Assembly (NCBI GenBank): GCA_036625225.1
Contig: JAZKUF010000001.1
Coordinates: forward strand, 744,001 to 808,000
Direction: 5' to 3'
DNA length: 64,000 bases
DNA from: Accumulibacter jenkinsii
GTDB taxonomy: Bacteria; Pseudomonadota; Gammaproteobacteria; Burkholderiales; Rhodocyclaceae
Shown here: positions 10,015 to 18,528 of the stretch, one piece after another
Numbering within the stretch: position 1 is the stretch's first letter
Layout of the letters: each line of letters opens with the position of its first letter
Made by a program: the position numbers and the translations under genes
Notes under the pieces: model-generated
Databases searched by the model: none
What the model was told of the DNA's origin: nothing
The model's input: only the letters and a program-made list of their open reading frames with translations

Positions 10015-11388
10015 ATGCGAACCCACCTGATCCGTCTGCGAAGCGGCGCCGGCGTGGCGCGCAACAGCATCGCCACGCCACACCCGCGCAACACGCTGCA
10101 CGCTGTCGAGCAGATCGCCGCGGCGCTGGGAACGCCGCTGCAGGCGAAACTTCGCCTCGGCGCGGCCAACGACGCCCACGAACGCGAAGCCGACGCAGTC
10201 GCCGAGCGTGTGCTGCGCCTGCCCGACGGCGTCGGCCCAGCGGGTGGCGAGCGCGTGCAGCGCAAGTGCGCGCAGTGCGATGAAGAAGAAGCGCTGCGCC
10301 GCGAGCCTGCCGACGCCGAGACGGAGGAAATGCGCGAGGAAGACCGCGAAGACGAAGCGCTGCGCACCCGGGCCGCGACCAGCCAGGCCGTTGCCGGCCC
10401 GCTCGCCGCCGACACCGCTGCGCGCATCAAGTCGCAGCGGGGGCGTGGCCAGCCACTGCCGGGTGGCGAGCGGGCGTTCTTCGAGCCGCGTTTCGGCAAC
10501 GACCTGTCGCAGGTCCGGGTGCACGACGGTGCCGAAGCTGCCGGCCTCAACCAGGGCCTGAATGCGCGCGCATTCACCGTCGGCGATGACGTGTTCTTCG
10601 GCCGCGGCGAATACCGGCCAGGCAGTCCCCAGGGGCGCCACCTGCTGGCGCACGAGTTGACCCATGTGCTGCAACAGCGCCAGGGCGGTGCCGCGACGGT
10701 TCGCCGCTGGAACGTCGGCCCGGCGCCGGCGCCCCATGGCTGGGACGAAGTCACCGACGCCGATCATCTGCGGCGCCTGGCCGAAGCCGAAGTCATCGTC
10801 GAGCAGGTCGTGAACAACCGCCGTTGCCAGACTTTCTTCACCGACAACTGCACCAACGGCGGTGGCGCAACGGTGCTGCGCGACACTTTCGACAACGCCA
10901 ACGTCTATCTTCGCCCGTTCGACGACAACGTTTTCGGCGAGGGCGAATTCGGCGGCAACAATCTCGCCTTCAACCTGCGCGCCTTTCGCATCGGCCGCTT
11001 CATGATGGCTTCGTCGCTGCTGCACGAGATGTTCCACAACTGTGACGCGACCGGCGCGGGCACCGGCCGGGCGGCCGAACTCAACGCCGAAAACGCGGTC
11101 GAGCGGTGCCGTCTGCATACGCCGTGGATCGATACCGTTGCCCCGCGAACGGCCACCGTTGGCGCGCAGGTCACCATCCGCGGGTGGAATTTCGGGCCGC
11201 AACAGGGAACCAGCGATGCGGTCGAGATCGGTGGTGTAACCGCCAACGTCATTCGTTGGGAGTTCATGGCGGGCACCTCGTCGCGGGTCGAGATCGTCGC
11301 CGAAGTCCCGGCCGGCGCCGCCAGCGGCGGCCTGGTGGTGATCAACAACGCGGTGCGCAGCAACCGGGCACGGCTGACCGTGACCTGA
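10015..11388 (+). CDS. DUF4157 (eCIS-core) protein with second HExxH motif and TIG-like domain
   Basis: A strong AAGGAG site precedes this 457-aa gene. Residues 40-70 carry the Arg/Glu-rich entry of eCIS-core proteins, followed by a CAQC motif near residue 87. The DUF4157 core (about residues 140-225) contains VRVHDGAEA and ends in HLLAHELTHVLQQ, with HELTH at 213-217. A second zinc-protease-like HEMFH lies at 337-341, inside a domain of unknown type (230-370). An IPT/TIG-like beta-sandwich (VGAQVTIRGWNFGP) fills residues 375-457. DUF4157 domains mark proteins associated with extracellular contractile injection systems. The second HExxH suggests a peptidase effector domain, but no third ligand can be assigned by eye. 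Confidence 0.75.
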   Translation: MRTHLIRLRSGAGVARNSIATPHPRNTLHAVEQIAAALGTPLQAKLRLGAANDAHEREADAVAERVLRLPDGVGPAGGERVQRKCAQCDEEEALRREPADAETEEMREEDREDEALRTRAATSQAVAGPLAADTAARIKSQRGRGQPLPGGERAFFEPRFGNDLSQVRVHDGAEAAGLNQGLNARAFTVGDDVFFGRGEYRPGSPQGRHLLAHELTHVLQQRQGGAATVRRWNVGPAPAPHGWDEVTDADHLRRLAEAEVIVEQVVNNRRCQTFFTDNCTNGGGATVLRDTFDNANVYLRPFDDNVFGEGEFGGNNLAFNLRAFRIGRFMMASSLLHEMFHNCDATGAGTGRAAELNAENAVERCRLHTPWIDTVAPRTATVGAQVTIRGWNFGPQQGTSDAVEIGGVTANVIRWEFMAGTSSRVEIVAEVPAGAASGGLVVINNAVRSNRARLTVT

Positions 11389-11431
11389 GGCAGCGCACCG
11401 TGTTGACCGTGGAGCGAGCGGCCTCTGCCCG

Positions 11432-14400
11432 GTGCCTTTCGGCCCCGAGCGGCAGCCGTCGCCGAAAGGCCAATGCCGAGCGCTGGCGGTCAGGGCGGCG
11501 ATGCCGACCGCGACCCTGATCCAGCAGCCGGCAGCCGCAATCGTCCGCGCCCATCGCCCGCGACACGGCAGCAGCGGGCGATCGACGACCGGTCGCGACC
11601 ACACGGGACACGAACGAGCCGCAGCCAGGCAAGTGGTTGCTCGCGCCCTGCGCCCGGCAGTCAGACTCGGCAAGCCGGGCGACGAGGCCGAACGGCAGGC
11701 CGAGCACATCGCCGAGCGCGTCCTGAAAACACCGGTCGCCAGCCCAGCGACGGCAAAACCGGCGGCGGGCGACATCGCGCTGCGCCGGGCGATCGCCGGC
11801 ACGGCAACCGCAGACCACGATCGTGCGACCGACGAGACACTGCTGCCCGAAGCGATCGAGCAACGTCTCTTCGCTCTGCAGGCCGGCGGGCAACCGCTGC
11901 CCGAACCGGTACGGGCGGACATGGAAGCGCGCTTCGGCCTCGATCTCGGCACGCTGCGCGTCCATACCGACGCCGAGGCGGCTCAGCTCAATACAGCGCT
12001 CGGCGCGCACGCTTTCGCTTTCGGCGAGCACATCGCCTTCAACGAGGGGTGTTTTGCGCCGGCAGAAGCCGGTGGTCGCCACCTGCTGGCGCACGAAATC
12101 GCGCATGTCGCCCAGCACCGCCGGCTCGCCACGGCCGGCGAGCCGGCGCCGGTCAGGCGCGGCGTCTGGGACGACCTCTACGATTCGGTGGCCGACACCC
12201 TGGGCGATGTCGCCGATTGGGGCTGGGAACAGGTGCAGACGTTCGGCTGGGAACTGGTGCGCTCGATCTCGCCCGATCTCGAGCGGACGCTGCGCGCGAT
12301 CATCGACGAAGGGATCGTTCCCTGGCTCGCGCGCCAGGTGGCCCGCGCCTGGGACGCCTACCTCGGCACCCTGCGCGCGCTGGTGCCGTTCGCCGGACCG
12401 CGGCAGCTGATCGATCTCTTCGCCGGCCTCGTCGAGCGGGCAGTGACGATCGTCGGCGCTCTGATGTCGGGCGACTGCGCGCCGTTGATGGCGGCGATCG
12501 ATTCGCTGAAGACCTTTGTCGTCGACACCGTCGGCGTCGCCTGGGACCAGCTGAGCGAATTCCTGCAGCCGATCGGCGATTTTTTCAGCGAACTCTGGGC
12601 CAACTTCGGCACGCCGGCGGTGCAGTGGCTGCAGGACTTCGGCGGCGCTGTCTGGGAAGGCATCCAGGAACTCGGGCGGCAATTCTGGGAGTGGATCCGC
12701 CCGCTTCGCGAGGCCGCCGAGCGGGTGTGGAACTGGTTTCGCGATCTCCTTTTCGGCGCCTCGGCAGGCGATGACGCCGGCACCAGCCAGGGCGGCGTGA
12801 TCGGCTGGATCAGCGGCAAGGCCGGGGAAGCCTGGGACTGGGTCAAGGAACAAACGCGCCCGGTGTGGCAGCCGGTGGCCGCTTTTGCCGAACAGGTGGC
12901 CGAGCTGATCCCGCCCGCTTTCGTGCGCGAAATGGGCGAACAGGCGCAGCAGCTCGCGAGCGAGCTCGACGCCGCCGGCGACGGCATGGCAGGTGGCGAC
13001 GGCGTGCCGGAAAATCGTGACACGCTGGTGTCGCTGCTGCCCTCGGTCGAGAACCTGATCGCCACCGTGCGGCGAATCATCACCGGTGCCGGCGAATGGA
13101 TCTCGACCCGGATCGCTGCCGTCGGGGACGCGATCAGCGGCCTCATCGGCCGCCTCGACGCCAGCCCGCTGCTCGCCTGGCTGGGTGCCGCCTTTGGCTG
13201 GTTGTCCGAACTCCTCGACACCCTGACGGGCTGGGCACGGGAACAGGTCAGCGGGCTCTTCAACTCGCTGCTGCAGGGATTCGACGCCCTGACGCCATTC
13301 ATCGAGTTGCTTCTCGAGACCGTCCGCAAGCTGATCACCCTCGTCGGCGACCTGCAGCAACTGCCGCTGCTGATCCTCAATTCGATCTGGCAGCGCGTGC
13401 CGGCGTGTATCCGCGAACCGATCGAAGCCTTCGTCAGGAACCAGATCCTTGCCCGCATCCCGGTCTTCGGGCAGTTCTTCAGTGATCCCGAGCTGTGGCC
13501 ACGCGTACAGCAGACGGCGTTCACCATCCTGCAGCGACTCTTCGTCGACGGCGACCTGGTGGGCGCCGCCTGGCTCTTCTTCCAGTCCATCCTGCGCCTC
13601 CTGGGCCTGCCGCCGGAACTCGTCGTCCAGATACTGGCCAAGGCCGCCGCCGCGATCGGCGATGTCCTGAGCAACCCGATCGGTTTCCTGATCAACCTGC
13701 TGCGCGCCATGGGCGCAGGCATGATGGGCTTTTTCAGCCGCATCGGCGGCCATCTGCTGACCGGCTTCACCGGCTGGCTGTTCGGCACGGTGCGCGAAGC
13801 CGGCATCACCCCGCCGGCCGATTTTTCGCTGCGCTCGGTGCTCGGCTTCGTCCTCGAAGTGCTTGGCGTGACGGTCGACAACCTTTTCCGCCGGCTGGCC
13901 GAGCGTGTCGGGCCGGAGGTCGTGGCGCGCCTGCGCAGCATGCTCGAGGTCGCGACCGGGGTATGGAGCTTCGTCGCCACCCTGGTCAACGAGGGTCCGG
14001 CCGGTCTCTGGCGCGAACTCGGCGAACGCCTGTCGGGACTCTGGGAAAGCGTCGTCGGCGGCGTCGTCAGCTTCATCAGCGTCCAGGTGATCGGCTGGGC
14101 GACGCGCTGGCTGGTGTCACTGCTCGACGTCACCGGCATCATGCCGGTGATCAACACGCTGATCGCCCTCTATCGCGCCATCGAGTCGTTCATGGCCTAC
14201 CTGCGCGAACTGCTGGAGATCGTCGCGCGCGTTCTCGACGGGATCGTCGGCATCGCGCGCGGCGCCATCGACGAGGGCGCCGCCTTCCTCGAAGACGCGA
14301 TGGCCGGCGCCTTGCCGGTGGCCATCGCTTTCCTCGCCAACCAGGCGGGGCTGGGTCGACTGTCGGCCCGGCTGCAGGAGATTCTCGGCGGCCTGCGCGA

Positions 14401-15556
14401 ACGCGTCGACAGCGCCATCGACTGGCTGATCGACCGCGCCCTGCGCCTTGGCGGCGCTGTCCTCGACCTCGTTCGCCGGGGGGCGACAGCGGTGCGCAGC
14501 GGAATCAGCCGATTGCGTGAATGGTGGCGGGCGAGACACGGCTTTCGCGCCGCCGACGGCGAGGAGCACAGCGTCTATATCGAGGGCAGCGGCCGTTCGG
14601 CGCGGCTGATGGTCGCCAGCACCACCCCGACGCTGTACACCACCTTCATCAGGAATCTCACGGTTGCCGCCGATCGCCGCGCCGACCAGCAGCGCGCGGT
14701 CGACATCTCGCAGCAGCTCGACGACGCCATCGACACCGCTGCCCGGGCACCGGTCGGCGTCAGCACGACCGCGACCGCCGATGCACCGCCGGCCACCGAC
14801 CATGCAGCGATCATCGACGCGCTGATGGCCGAACTGGCCGTCGTCACCGCGCGCCTGATGCCCACCGGCGGCGCCGATCCGGTCGCCAGCGATCCGGTCT
14901 ATGGCAACCCCAACACCGCCGGCTACGGCAGCAGCGTCACCGTCCTGCGGCTGACCAGCAATCGCAGCTACCGCGGCAGCCCGCCCAGCCGTTCGCTGCA
15001 TACGCCGGCCTACGCTCGCCTCAACCAGCGCCGCTCACGCATCGGTGCCAGCGGCAGCTACTACGTCCTCGGCCATCTCCTGAACCACAACATCGGCGGT
15101 CCCGGCGACACCTGGCGCAACCTGACGCCGCTCTCGCAGGGCGCCAACAACCGCCGCAGCGACTCGATGCTGCACGGCTTCGAGAAACTGGTGAAGGACG
15201 CGGTCGACGCCACCCAGGTGACTGATCGCAAGGTCGTGAACTTCATCGTCACCGCCAACTACACCATGCCGGCGCGCGCCAGCGCCGCCGACGAAGCGCT
15301 CGAAAACGCCCGCAGCGCGGCCCAGGAGAGCGAGAAGCGCCGCTGGCTGGCGGTGCAGGAAGTGGTGCAGGAAGAGCTCAAGGTGCCGCGCACAGTCAGC
15401 CTGCGCGCCTACGCGCTCGGCGCCGACGGCAGCCGCGAGCAGCAGATCGGCTCGGGAATCGAGGTCGAGAACATTCCTGCGGCCGAACTCGACATCGACC
15501 AGTACGGGGTCAACCCGCGGCCCGGAATCCTCGAGGAGCGCAGCAGTGAACTGTGA
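11432..15556 (+). CDS. Giant DUF4157 protein with nuclease-like C-terminus; candidate injected toxin
   Basis: The longest frame (1374 aa) opens with GTG at 11432; an ATG at 11501 is an equally plausible start. An Arg/Glu-rich entry (GDEAERQAEHIAERVL) leads into a DUF4157 core with HEIAH at 221-225. Residues 250-1060 form a very long series of Trp- and Leu-rich amphipathic or hydrophobic helices (WDWVKEQTRPVW, LLAWLGAAFGWLSELLDTL), suggestive of a membrane-active or translocation region. The last ~220 residues are different: near 1214 the sequence GHLLNHNIGG is followed by NLTPLSQGANN. That resembles the GH...N core of DNA/RNA non-specific or HNH-type toxin nucleases. A coupled small membrane protein follows. 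Family membership of the N-terminus is firm; nuclease activity is inference. Confidence 0.75.
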   Translation: MPFGPERQPSPKGQCRALAVRAAMPTATLIQQPAAAIVRAHRPRHGSSGRSTTGRDHTGHERAAARQVVARALRPAVRLGKPGDEAERQAEHIAERVLKTPVASPATAKPAAGDIALRRAIAGTATADHDRATDETLLPEAIEQRLFALQAGGQPLPEPVRADMEARFGLDLGTLRVHTDAEAAQLNTALGAHAFAFGEHIAFNEGCFAPAEAGGRHLLAHEIAHVAQHRRLATAGEPAPVRRGVWDDLYDSVADTLGDVADWGWEQVQTFGWELVRSISPDLERTLRAIIDEGIVPWLARQVARAWDAYLGTLRALVPFAGPRQLIDLFAGLVERAVTIVGALMSGDCAPLMAAIDSLKTFVVDTVGVAWDQLSEFLQPIGDFFSELWANFGTPAVQWLQDFGGAVWEGIQELGRQFWEWIRPLREAAERVWNWFRDLLFGASAGDDAGTSQGGVIGWISGKAGEAWDWVKEQTRPVWQPVAAFAEQVAELIPPAFVREMGEQAQQLASELDAAGDGMAGGDGVPENRDTLVSLLPSVENLIATVRRIITGAGEWISTRIAAVGDAISGLIGRLDASPLLAWLGAAFGWLSELLDTLTGWAREQVSGLFNSLLQGFDALTPFIELLLETVRKLITLVGDLQQLPLLILNSIWQRVPACIREPIEAFVRNQILARIPVFGQFFSDPELWPRVQQTAFTILQRLFVDGDLVGAAWLFFQSILRLLGLPPELVVQILAKAAAAIGDVLSNPIGFLINLLRAMGAGMMGFFSRIGGHLLTGFTGWLFGTVREAGITPPADFSLRSVLGFVLEVLGVTVDNLFRRLAERVGPEVVARLRSMLEVATGVWSFVATLVNEGPAGLWRELGERLSGLWESVVGGVVSFISVQVIGWATRWLVSLLDVTGIMPVINTLIALYRAIESFMAYLRELLEIVARVLDGIVGIARGAIDEGAAFLEDAMAGALPVAIAFLANQAGLGRLSARLQEILGGLRERVDSAIDWLIDRALRLGGAVLDLVRRGATAVRSGISRLREWWRARHGFRAADGEEHSVYIEGSGRSARLMVASTTPTLYTTFIRNLTVAADRRADQQRAVDISQQLDDAIDTAARAPVGVSTTATADAPPATDHAAIIDALMAELAVVTARLMPTGGADPVASDPVYGNPNTAGYGSSVTVLRLTSNRSYRGSPPSRSLHTPAYARLNQRRSRIGASGSYYVLGHLLNHNIGGPGDTWRNLTPLSQGANNRRSDSMLHGFEKLVKDAVDATQVTDRKVVNFIVTANYTMPARASAADEALENARSAAQESEKRRWLAVQEVVQEELKVPRTVSLRAYALGADGSREQQIGSGIEVENIPAAELDIDQYGVNPRPGILEERSSEL

Positions 15557-15947
15557 AGGCCGCGCACCGGATCTGCCGGCCGAACTTGCGCGCGCGCTCG
15601 TCGAGCCCATCGCTTTTGCGCTGCTCACCTGGCCTGCCGCGGCACTCGCCGTGCACTGGTCGACGCCGGGCGAAACCGGCTGGCGAATCGCTGCCCTGAT
15701 CTGGCTCGCGATTTTCCACCTCGCCGCTTACGGCCGCGGCCGTGGCGCTGCTTTCGGCAATACCATGCTGCTGCTGAGTGGCATCGTGGCAGTGGCCTGG
15801 ACGACCTTCCCCGCGGCCTGGGCCTTCGTCGCTTTCCCGCTCCTCCTGATCGGTCTGCATGGCGCCCAGCGAGCGCTGCTGCGACGATCAAGCCAGGGAG
15901 CCGGCGGGCCGCACGAGGCCATTGACCCGGTCGAAAGCGGCGATTGA
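15546..15947 (+). CDS. Small membrane protein coupled to the giant DUF4157 gene
   Basis: The GTG at 15546 lies inside the 3' end of the preceding gene, with GAGGAG seven bases upstream, so translation is probably coupled. The 133-aa product has three to four hydrophobic segments (about residues 20-40, 45-63, 70-87 and 88-105) and a short polar tail. I recognise no family. The position directly behind a candidate toxin is the usual slot of an immunity protein, and a membrane immunity protein would suit a pore-like or translocated toxin. It could equally be an accessory of the injection system. The function is not shown by the sequence. Confidence 0.6.
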   Translation: MNCEGRAPDLPAELARALVEPIAFALLTWPAAALAVHWSTPGETGWRIAALIWLAIFHLAAYGRGRGAAFGNTMLLLSGIVAVAWTTFPAAWAFVAFPLLLIGLHGAQRALLRRSSQGAGGPHEAIDPVESGD

Positions 15948-16136
15948 TGACCAGCGCCCGACGTTCTCATCCGCCTGCACGGGAGGAACGGTCCACCCCG
16001 CCCGCGGCTTTTCACCCCACCTTGCGGGTTCGCTCGACCGGCAATGGCGATCAGGATAGAAACAATCGATGCGTATTCAGTGCAGAAACGTGCCTATTAT
16101 TCATCCGGGACGCTTGCTAATGAAGGCGATAACACC
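15948..16136 (+). promoter_or_regulatory. Intergenic region with promoter-like sequence
   Basis: This 189-bp gap separates the coupled membrane-protein gene from the lower-GC pair downstream. TATTAT at 16095-16100 is a plausible -10 element, but no convincing -35 box lies 16 to 18 bases before it. I see no terminator hairpin with a T-run. Confidence 0.25.
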
Positions 16137-17090
16137 ATGCTTAAAGTGACCATTGGTAAAGACATGATCACCATCGGCGAGCGCTTTGCCGTCGCCTTTC
16201 AGCGCACGCTGCGCATTCCCGATGATGGACACGGCTATCCGCTGCCTCCCGGCCTCGGCAGGTTTCCGATCTTCAAGGTGGATGATTATCTGGCGCAGGC
16301 GCCACCCCTCTGGCGCGAACGCGGCGGCGCCTTCATTCCGATGTACCAGCGAGAGGCCTTATGGCTCGGCTTCCATGCCGACCCCTGGAAACCGAACGCG
16401 GTCAAAATTGCCGTCGGCGGCGTCAATGCGGTCTCCGGCAAGCCTGACGACAAAGCGCTCGATGCCGATCGGCAGGATTATATCGTCTGCCCGCAGCAGC
16501 CCTGGCTGGACGGTCTCCATACCGAGCATGGACGGGTCAGGCAATTCGTGGCGATGCCGTTGGGGCTCGGTTACACCGTCGAAGCATCGATCAGGGGAGA
16601 GGAGACCTGGGGCGGCATTCAGATCACGGTCTACGAGCCAAAACCCGGCAGCTTGCCGGACGATCCCCCGATCAGGCCGGCGACCGCTGCTGCTCGCTCG
16701 CCCATGCGTCAACCCGCTGCGGCCGCGGCGATGGGGCTGGGCGCCGGTGGCACGATGAACCAGAAAATCTATCCCGATCCCTATGGCATCGAGGTCTGGG
16801 ATCAGGACAACTACGGGCAGGTCTTCATCCACATTCTCAACAGCGAAGCATTTTTTGCGCTGACCGGATTCGATCCGCCGCCGACGCCGGTCGATGCAAA
16901 AACCTACACCGAATACGGACTGCCCTGGTTCGATCTTCTGGACGAACACAAGAGTGACCTCGCTCCCGCCGATCGGCTCGGCGAGGTGAAAACGATCTCG
17001 GCCAGAGACGTCGAACGCGGAGAGACGGTTGAGGGCGGCGATTCGTTTGCAGTATCCGGATCACAGATCAGGATACTGGGGGGTCAATGA
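16137..17090 (+). CDS. Conserved protein of unknown function (317 aa)
   Basis: The frame is open from 16044, but the ATG at 16137 gives a natural N-terminus (MLKVTIGKDMITIGERFAVAF) with a purine-rich stretch (GAAGG) upstream. The protein contains a conserved-looking TLRIPDDGHGYPLPPGLGRF segment and a second block around residues 60-190 (PMYQREALWLGFHAD, then GGVNAVSGKPDD). A low-complexity Pro/Ala linker near 210-225 separates a C-terminal part (YPDPYGIEVWDQDNYGQVF). There is no signal peptide or membrane segment. I recall similar proteins only as uncharacterised. Base composition is lower in GC than the flanking genes. It may be cargo or a hitch-hiker of the injection locus, or an unrelated insertion. 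Confidence 0.6.
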   Translation: MLKVTIGKDMITIGERFAVAFQRTLRIPDDGHGYPLPPGLGRFPIFKVDDYLAQAPPLWRERGGAFIPMYQREALWLGFHADPWKPNAVKIAVGGVNAVSGKPDDKALDADRQDYIVCPQQPWLDGLHTEHGRVRQFVAMPLGLGYTVEASIRGEETWGGIQITVYEPKPGSLPDDPPIRPATAAARSPMRQPAAAAAMGLGAGGTMNQKIYPDPYGIEVWDQDNYGQVFIHILNSEAFFALTGFDPPPTPVDAKTYTEYGLPWFDLLDEHKSDLAPADRLGEVKTISARDVERGETVEGGDSFAVSGSQIRILGGQ

Positions 17091-17220
17091 CTCCCCGGAC
17101 AAGGACTCCCGGCCGTCTTCACCGGATTCACCGGATTCACCGGGGAAACCGCCCGGGAGTGAATGAGGATTGTGAATGGTTTTCAAAGGAAAGCTGTTAT
17201 TTTAACGTCAGGAGAGAGCC
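17091..17220 (+). repeat. Triple 9-bp tandem repeat and AT-rich promoter region
   Basis: Three tandem copies of TTCACCGGA (the last ending in G) occupy 17118-17144. Downstream, TTGTGA (17170-17175) and TGTTAT (17195-17200) are promoter-like, though the 19-base spacer is long. GGAGAG lies just before the metzincin start. The repeat could be a protein-binding site or simple slippage. Confidence 0.4.
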
Positions 17221-18240
17221 ATGTACGAAAACGTAAGGATATGCCATGACCGGTTGCTGCCTCGCGAACAGGCGATGATGCAGCCGCAACAGACCGTCAG
17301 TTTCGGTCCAGGTCCGGCGCGGGCGGTATTTTTTTTCAGAAAGATGTGGATCAACGGATCGACACTGCGGGTGCGATTCATGGGCGGCAATCCTGCCCAG
17401 CAGGCCCTCGTCAGGGAACAGGCCCTGTGGTGGACTCAGCACGCGAATCTGACCTTCGATTTCAATAATGCGCCGGACGCCGAGATCCGGATCGCCTTCA
17501 ACTCATCGGATGGGGCGTGGTCGTACATCGGCACCGACTGCCAGGGCATTCCGCGCAATCAGCCGACCATGAATCTGGGATTTCTCGACGGCGGTACGGC
17601 TGCCCACGAATTTGGCCACGCGATCGGCCTGGGACATGAACATCAGAACCCCGATGGCGGGATCGAGTGGAACGAAGAGGTGGTCATGCGCGAATTGAGC
17701 GGGCCGCCCAATAATTGGTCGCCGGAAGAAATCAGGCACAACGTCCTCGAAAAATACGCCGTCGATCAAATCCGGGGAACGAAGTTCGATCCCGAGTCGA
17801 TCATGCTCTACTTTTTCCCCGGCAGCTGGGTCAGGAGTGGCAAAGGCACCCAGGCCAATGACGTCCTGTCGCCCATGGAGAAGGAGTTTATTGCCAGCAA
17901 GGATGCTTATCCTCGCGTCGACGTGCAGGGGATTGAACTCGGGATCAATGCGGCACCCACGCCGGCGTCGATCGGCCAGCCTGGCGAGGAAGACCTGTTC
18001 AGGTTTACGGTCAGGCAAGGCGGCCGGCATGTGATCGAGACGGGGGGACAGACCGATGTGGTGATGAAACTGTTCGGTCCCGATGTCCAGACCCGGCTGA
18101 TCGCCGAGGATGACGACGGCGGCGTCGGACTCAATTCAAGAATCGCCATCCCCTTGAATCCGGGCGAATACTTTGCCCAGGTACGCCACTACAACAAGAG
18201 GCGCGGCACAGGTTCCTACAGCATCAGAGTGAACCGCTAA
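17221..18240 (+). CDS. Metzincin zinc metalloprotease with pre-peptidase C-terminal-like domain
   Basis: This 339-aa protein has the full metzincin signature HEFGHAIGLGHEH at residues 129-141 (HExxHxxGxxH), the zinc site of astacin/matrixin-type endopeptidases. Upstream, FNNAPDAEIRIAFNSSDG and WSYIGTD fit the edge strand and S1 region of these enzymes. A candidate Met-turn lies in PESIMLYFFPG near residues 189-199. The last ~100 residues form a beta-rich domain (EDLFRFTVRQGG to YFAQVRHYNKRRGTGSYSI) of pre-peptidase C-terminal type, common in secreted proteases. No cleavable signal peptide is visible; the N-terminus is polar, so export by a non-Sec route or by the adjacent injection system is possible. 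An excellent GGAGAG site sets the start. GC is lower than in neighbours, which suggests acquisition. Confidence 0.85.
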   Translation: MYENVRICHDRLLPREQAMMQPQQTVSFGPGPARAVFFFRKMWINGSTLRVRFMGGNPAQQALVREQALWWTQHANLTFDFNNAPDAEIRIAFNSSDGAWSYIGTDCQGIPRNQPTMNLGFLDGGTAAHEFGHAIGLGHEHQNPDGGIEWNEEVVMRELSGPPNNWSPEEIRHNVLEKYAVDQIRGTKFDPESIMLYFFPGSWVRSGKGTQANDVLSPMEKEFIASKDAYPRVDVQGIELGINAAPTPASIGQPGEEDLFRFTVRQGGRHVIETGGQTDVVMKLFGPDVQTRLIAEDDDGGVGLNSRIAIPLNPGEYFAQVRHYNKRRGTGSYSIRVNR

Positions 18241-18528
18241 GCGCTTTCTGACCCGCGCCGACGCTGTCGCGCGGCTCTTTCGGTTCTCCGTGAGGAATGT
18301 TTTTGCCTCAGACGCAGGTCCAGCGCAACCGCTCTTGATCATCGTTCCGGTTACCCCGACGCCGCCAGCGGCATCAGACAGTGCTGCCTGGGCGGTCGGG
18401 GTCGGGCTGATGTCTTTTCCGGTGGAAGCAGGAAGCGATGCCCATCCCGGCGACCGTTGCAAGCGTGCCAACGTCAAACTCGCGAGCTTGGTACAATGCC
18501 GGATTGACCGTCCCGCAGGCTGCCGACC
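18241..18528 (+). promoter_or_regulatory. Gap with -10-like element before the DUF2863-bio operon
   Basis: No gene is supported in this 288-bp gap. TACAAT at 18492-18497, in the context GGTACAATGCCGG, is a good -10 candidate 32 bases before the DUF2863 start. The same context recurs at 50910 (GGTAAAATGCCGG). No clear -35 box is seen. Confidence 0.35.

Noticed and set aside
9256..11952. 898-aa open frame on the minus strand across the DUF6519 and DUF4157 genes
   Set aside because: It crosses three well-supported plus-strand genes and shows shadow-type composition.
11342..13753. 803-aa minus-strand open frame
   Set aside because: Antisense to the giant DUF4157 gene; shadow coding from third-position GC.
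17118..17144. Three TTCACCGGA repeats as a CRISPR or iteron array
   Set aside because: Units are 9 bp with no spacers and only three copies; no cas or rep gene is near.
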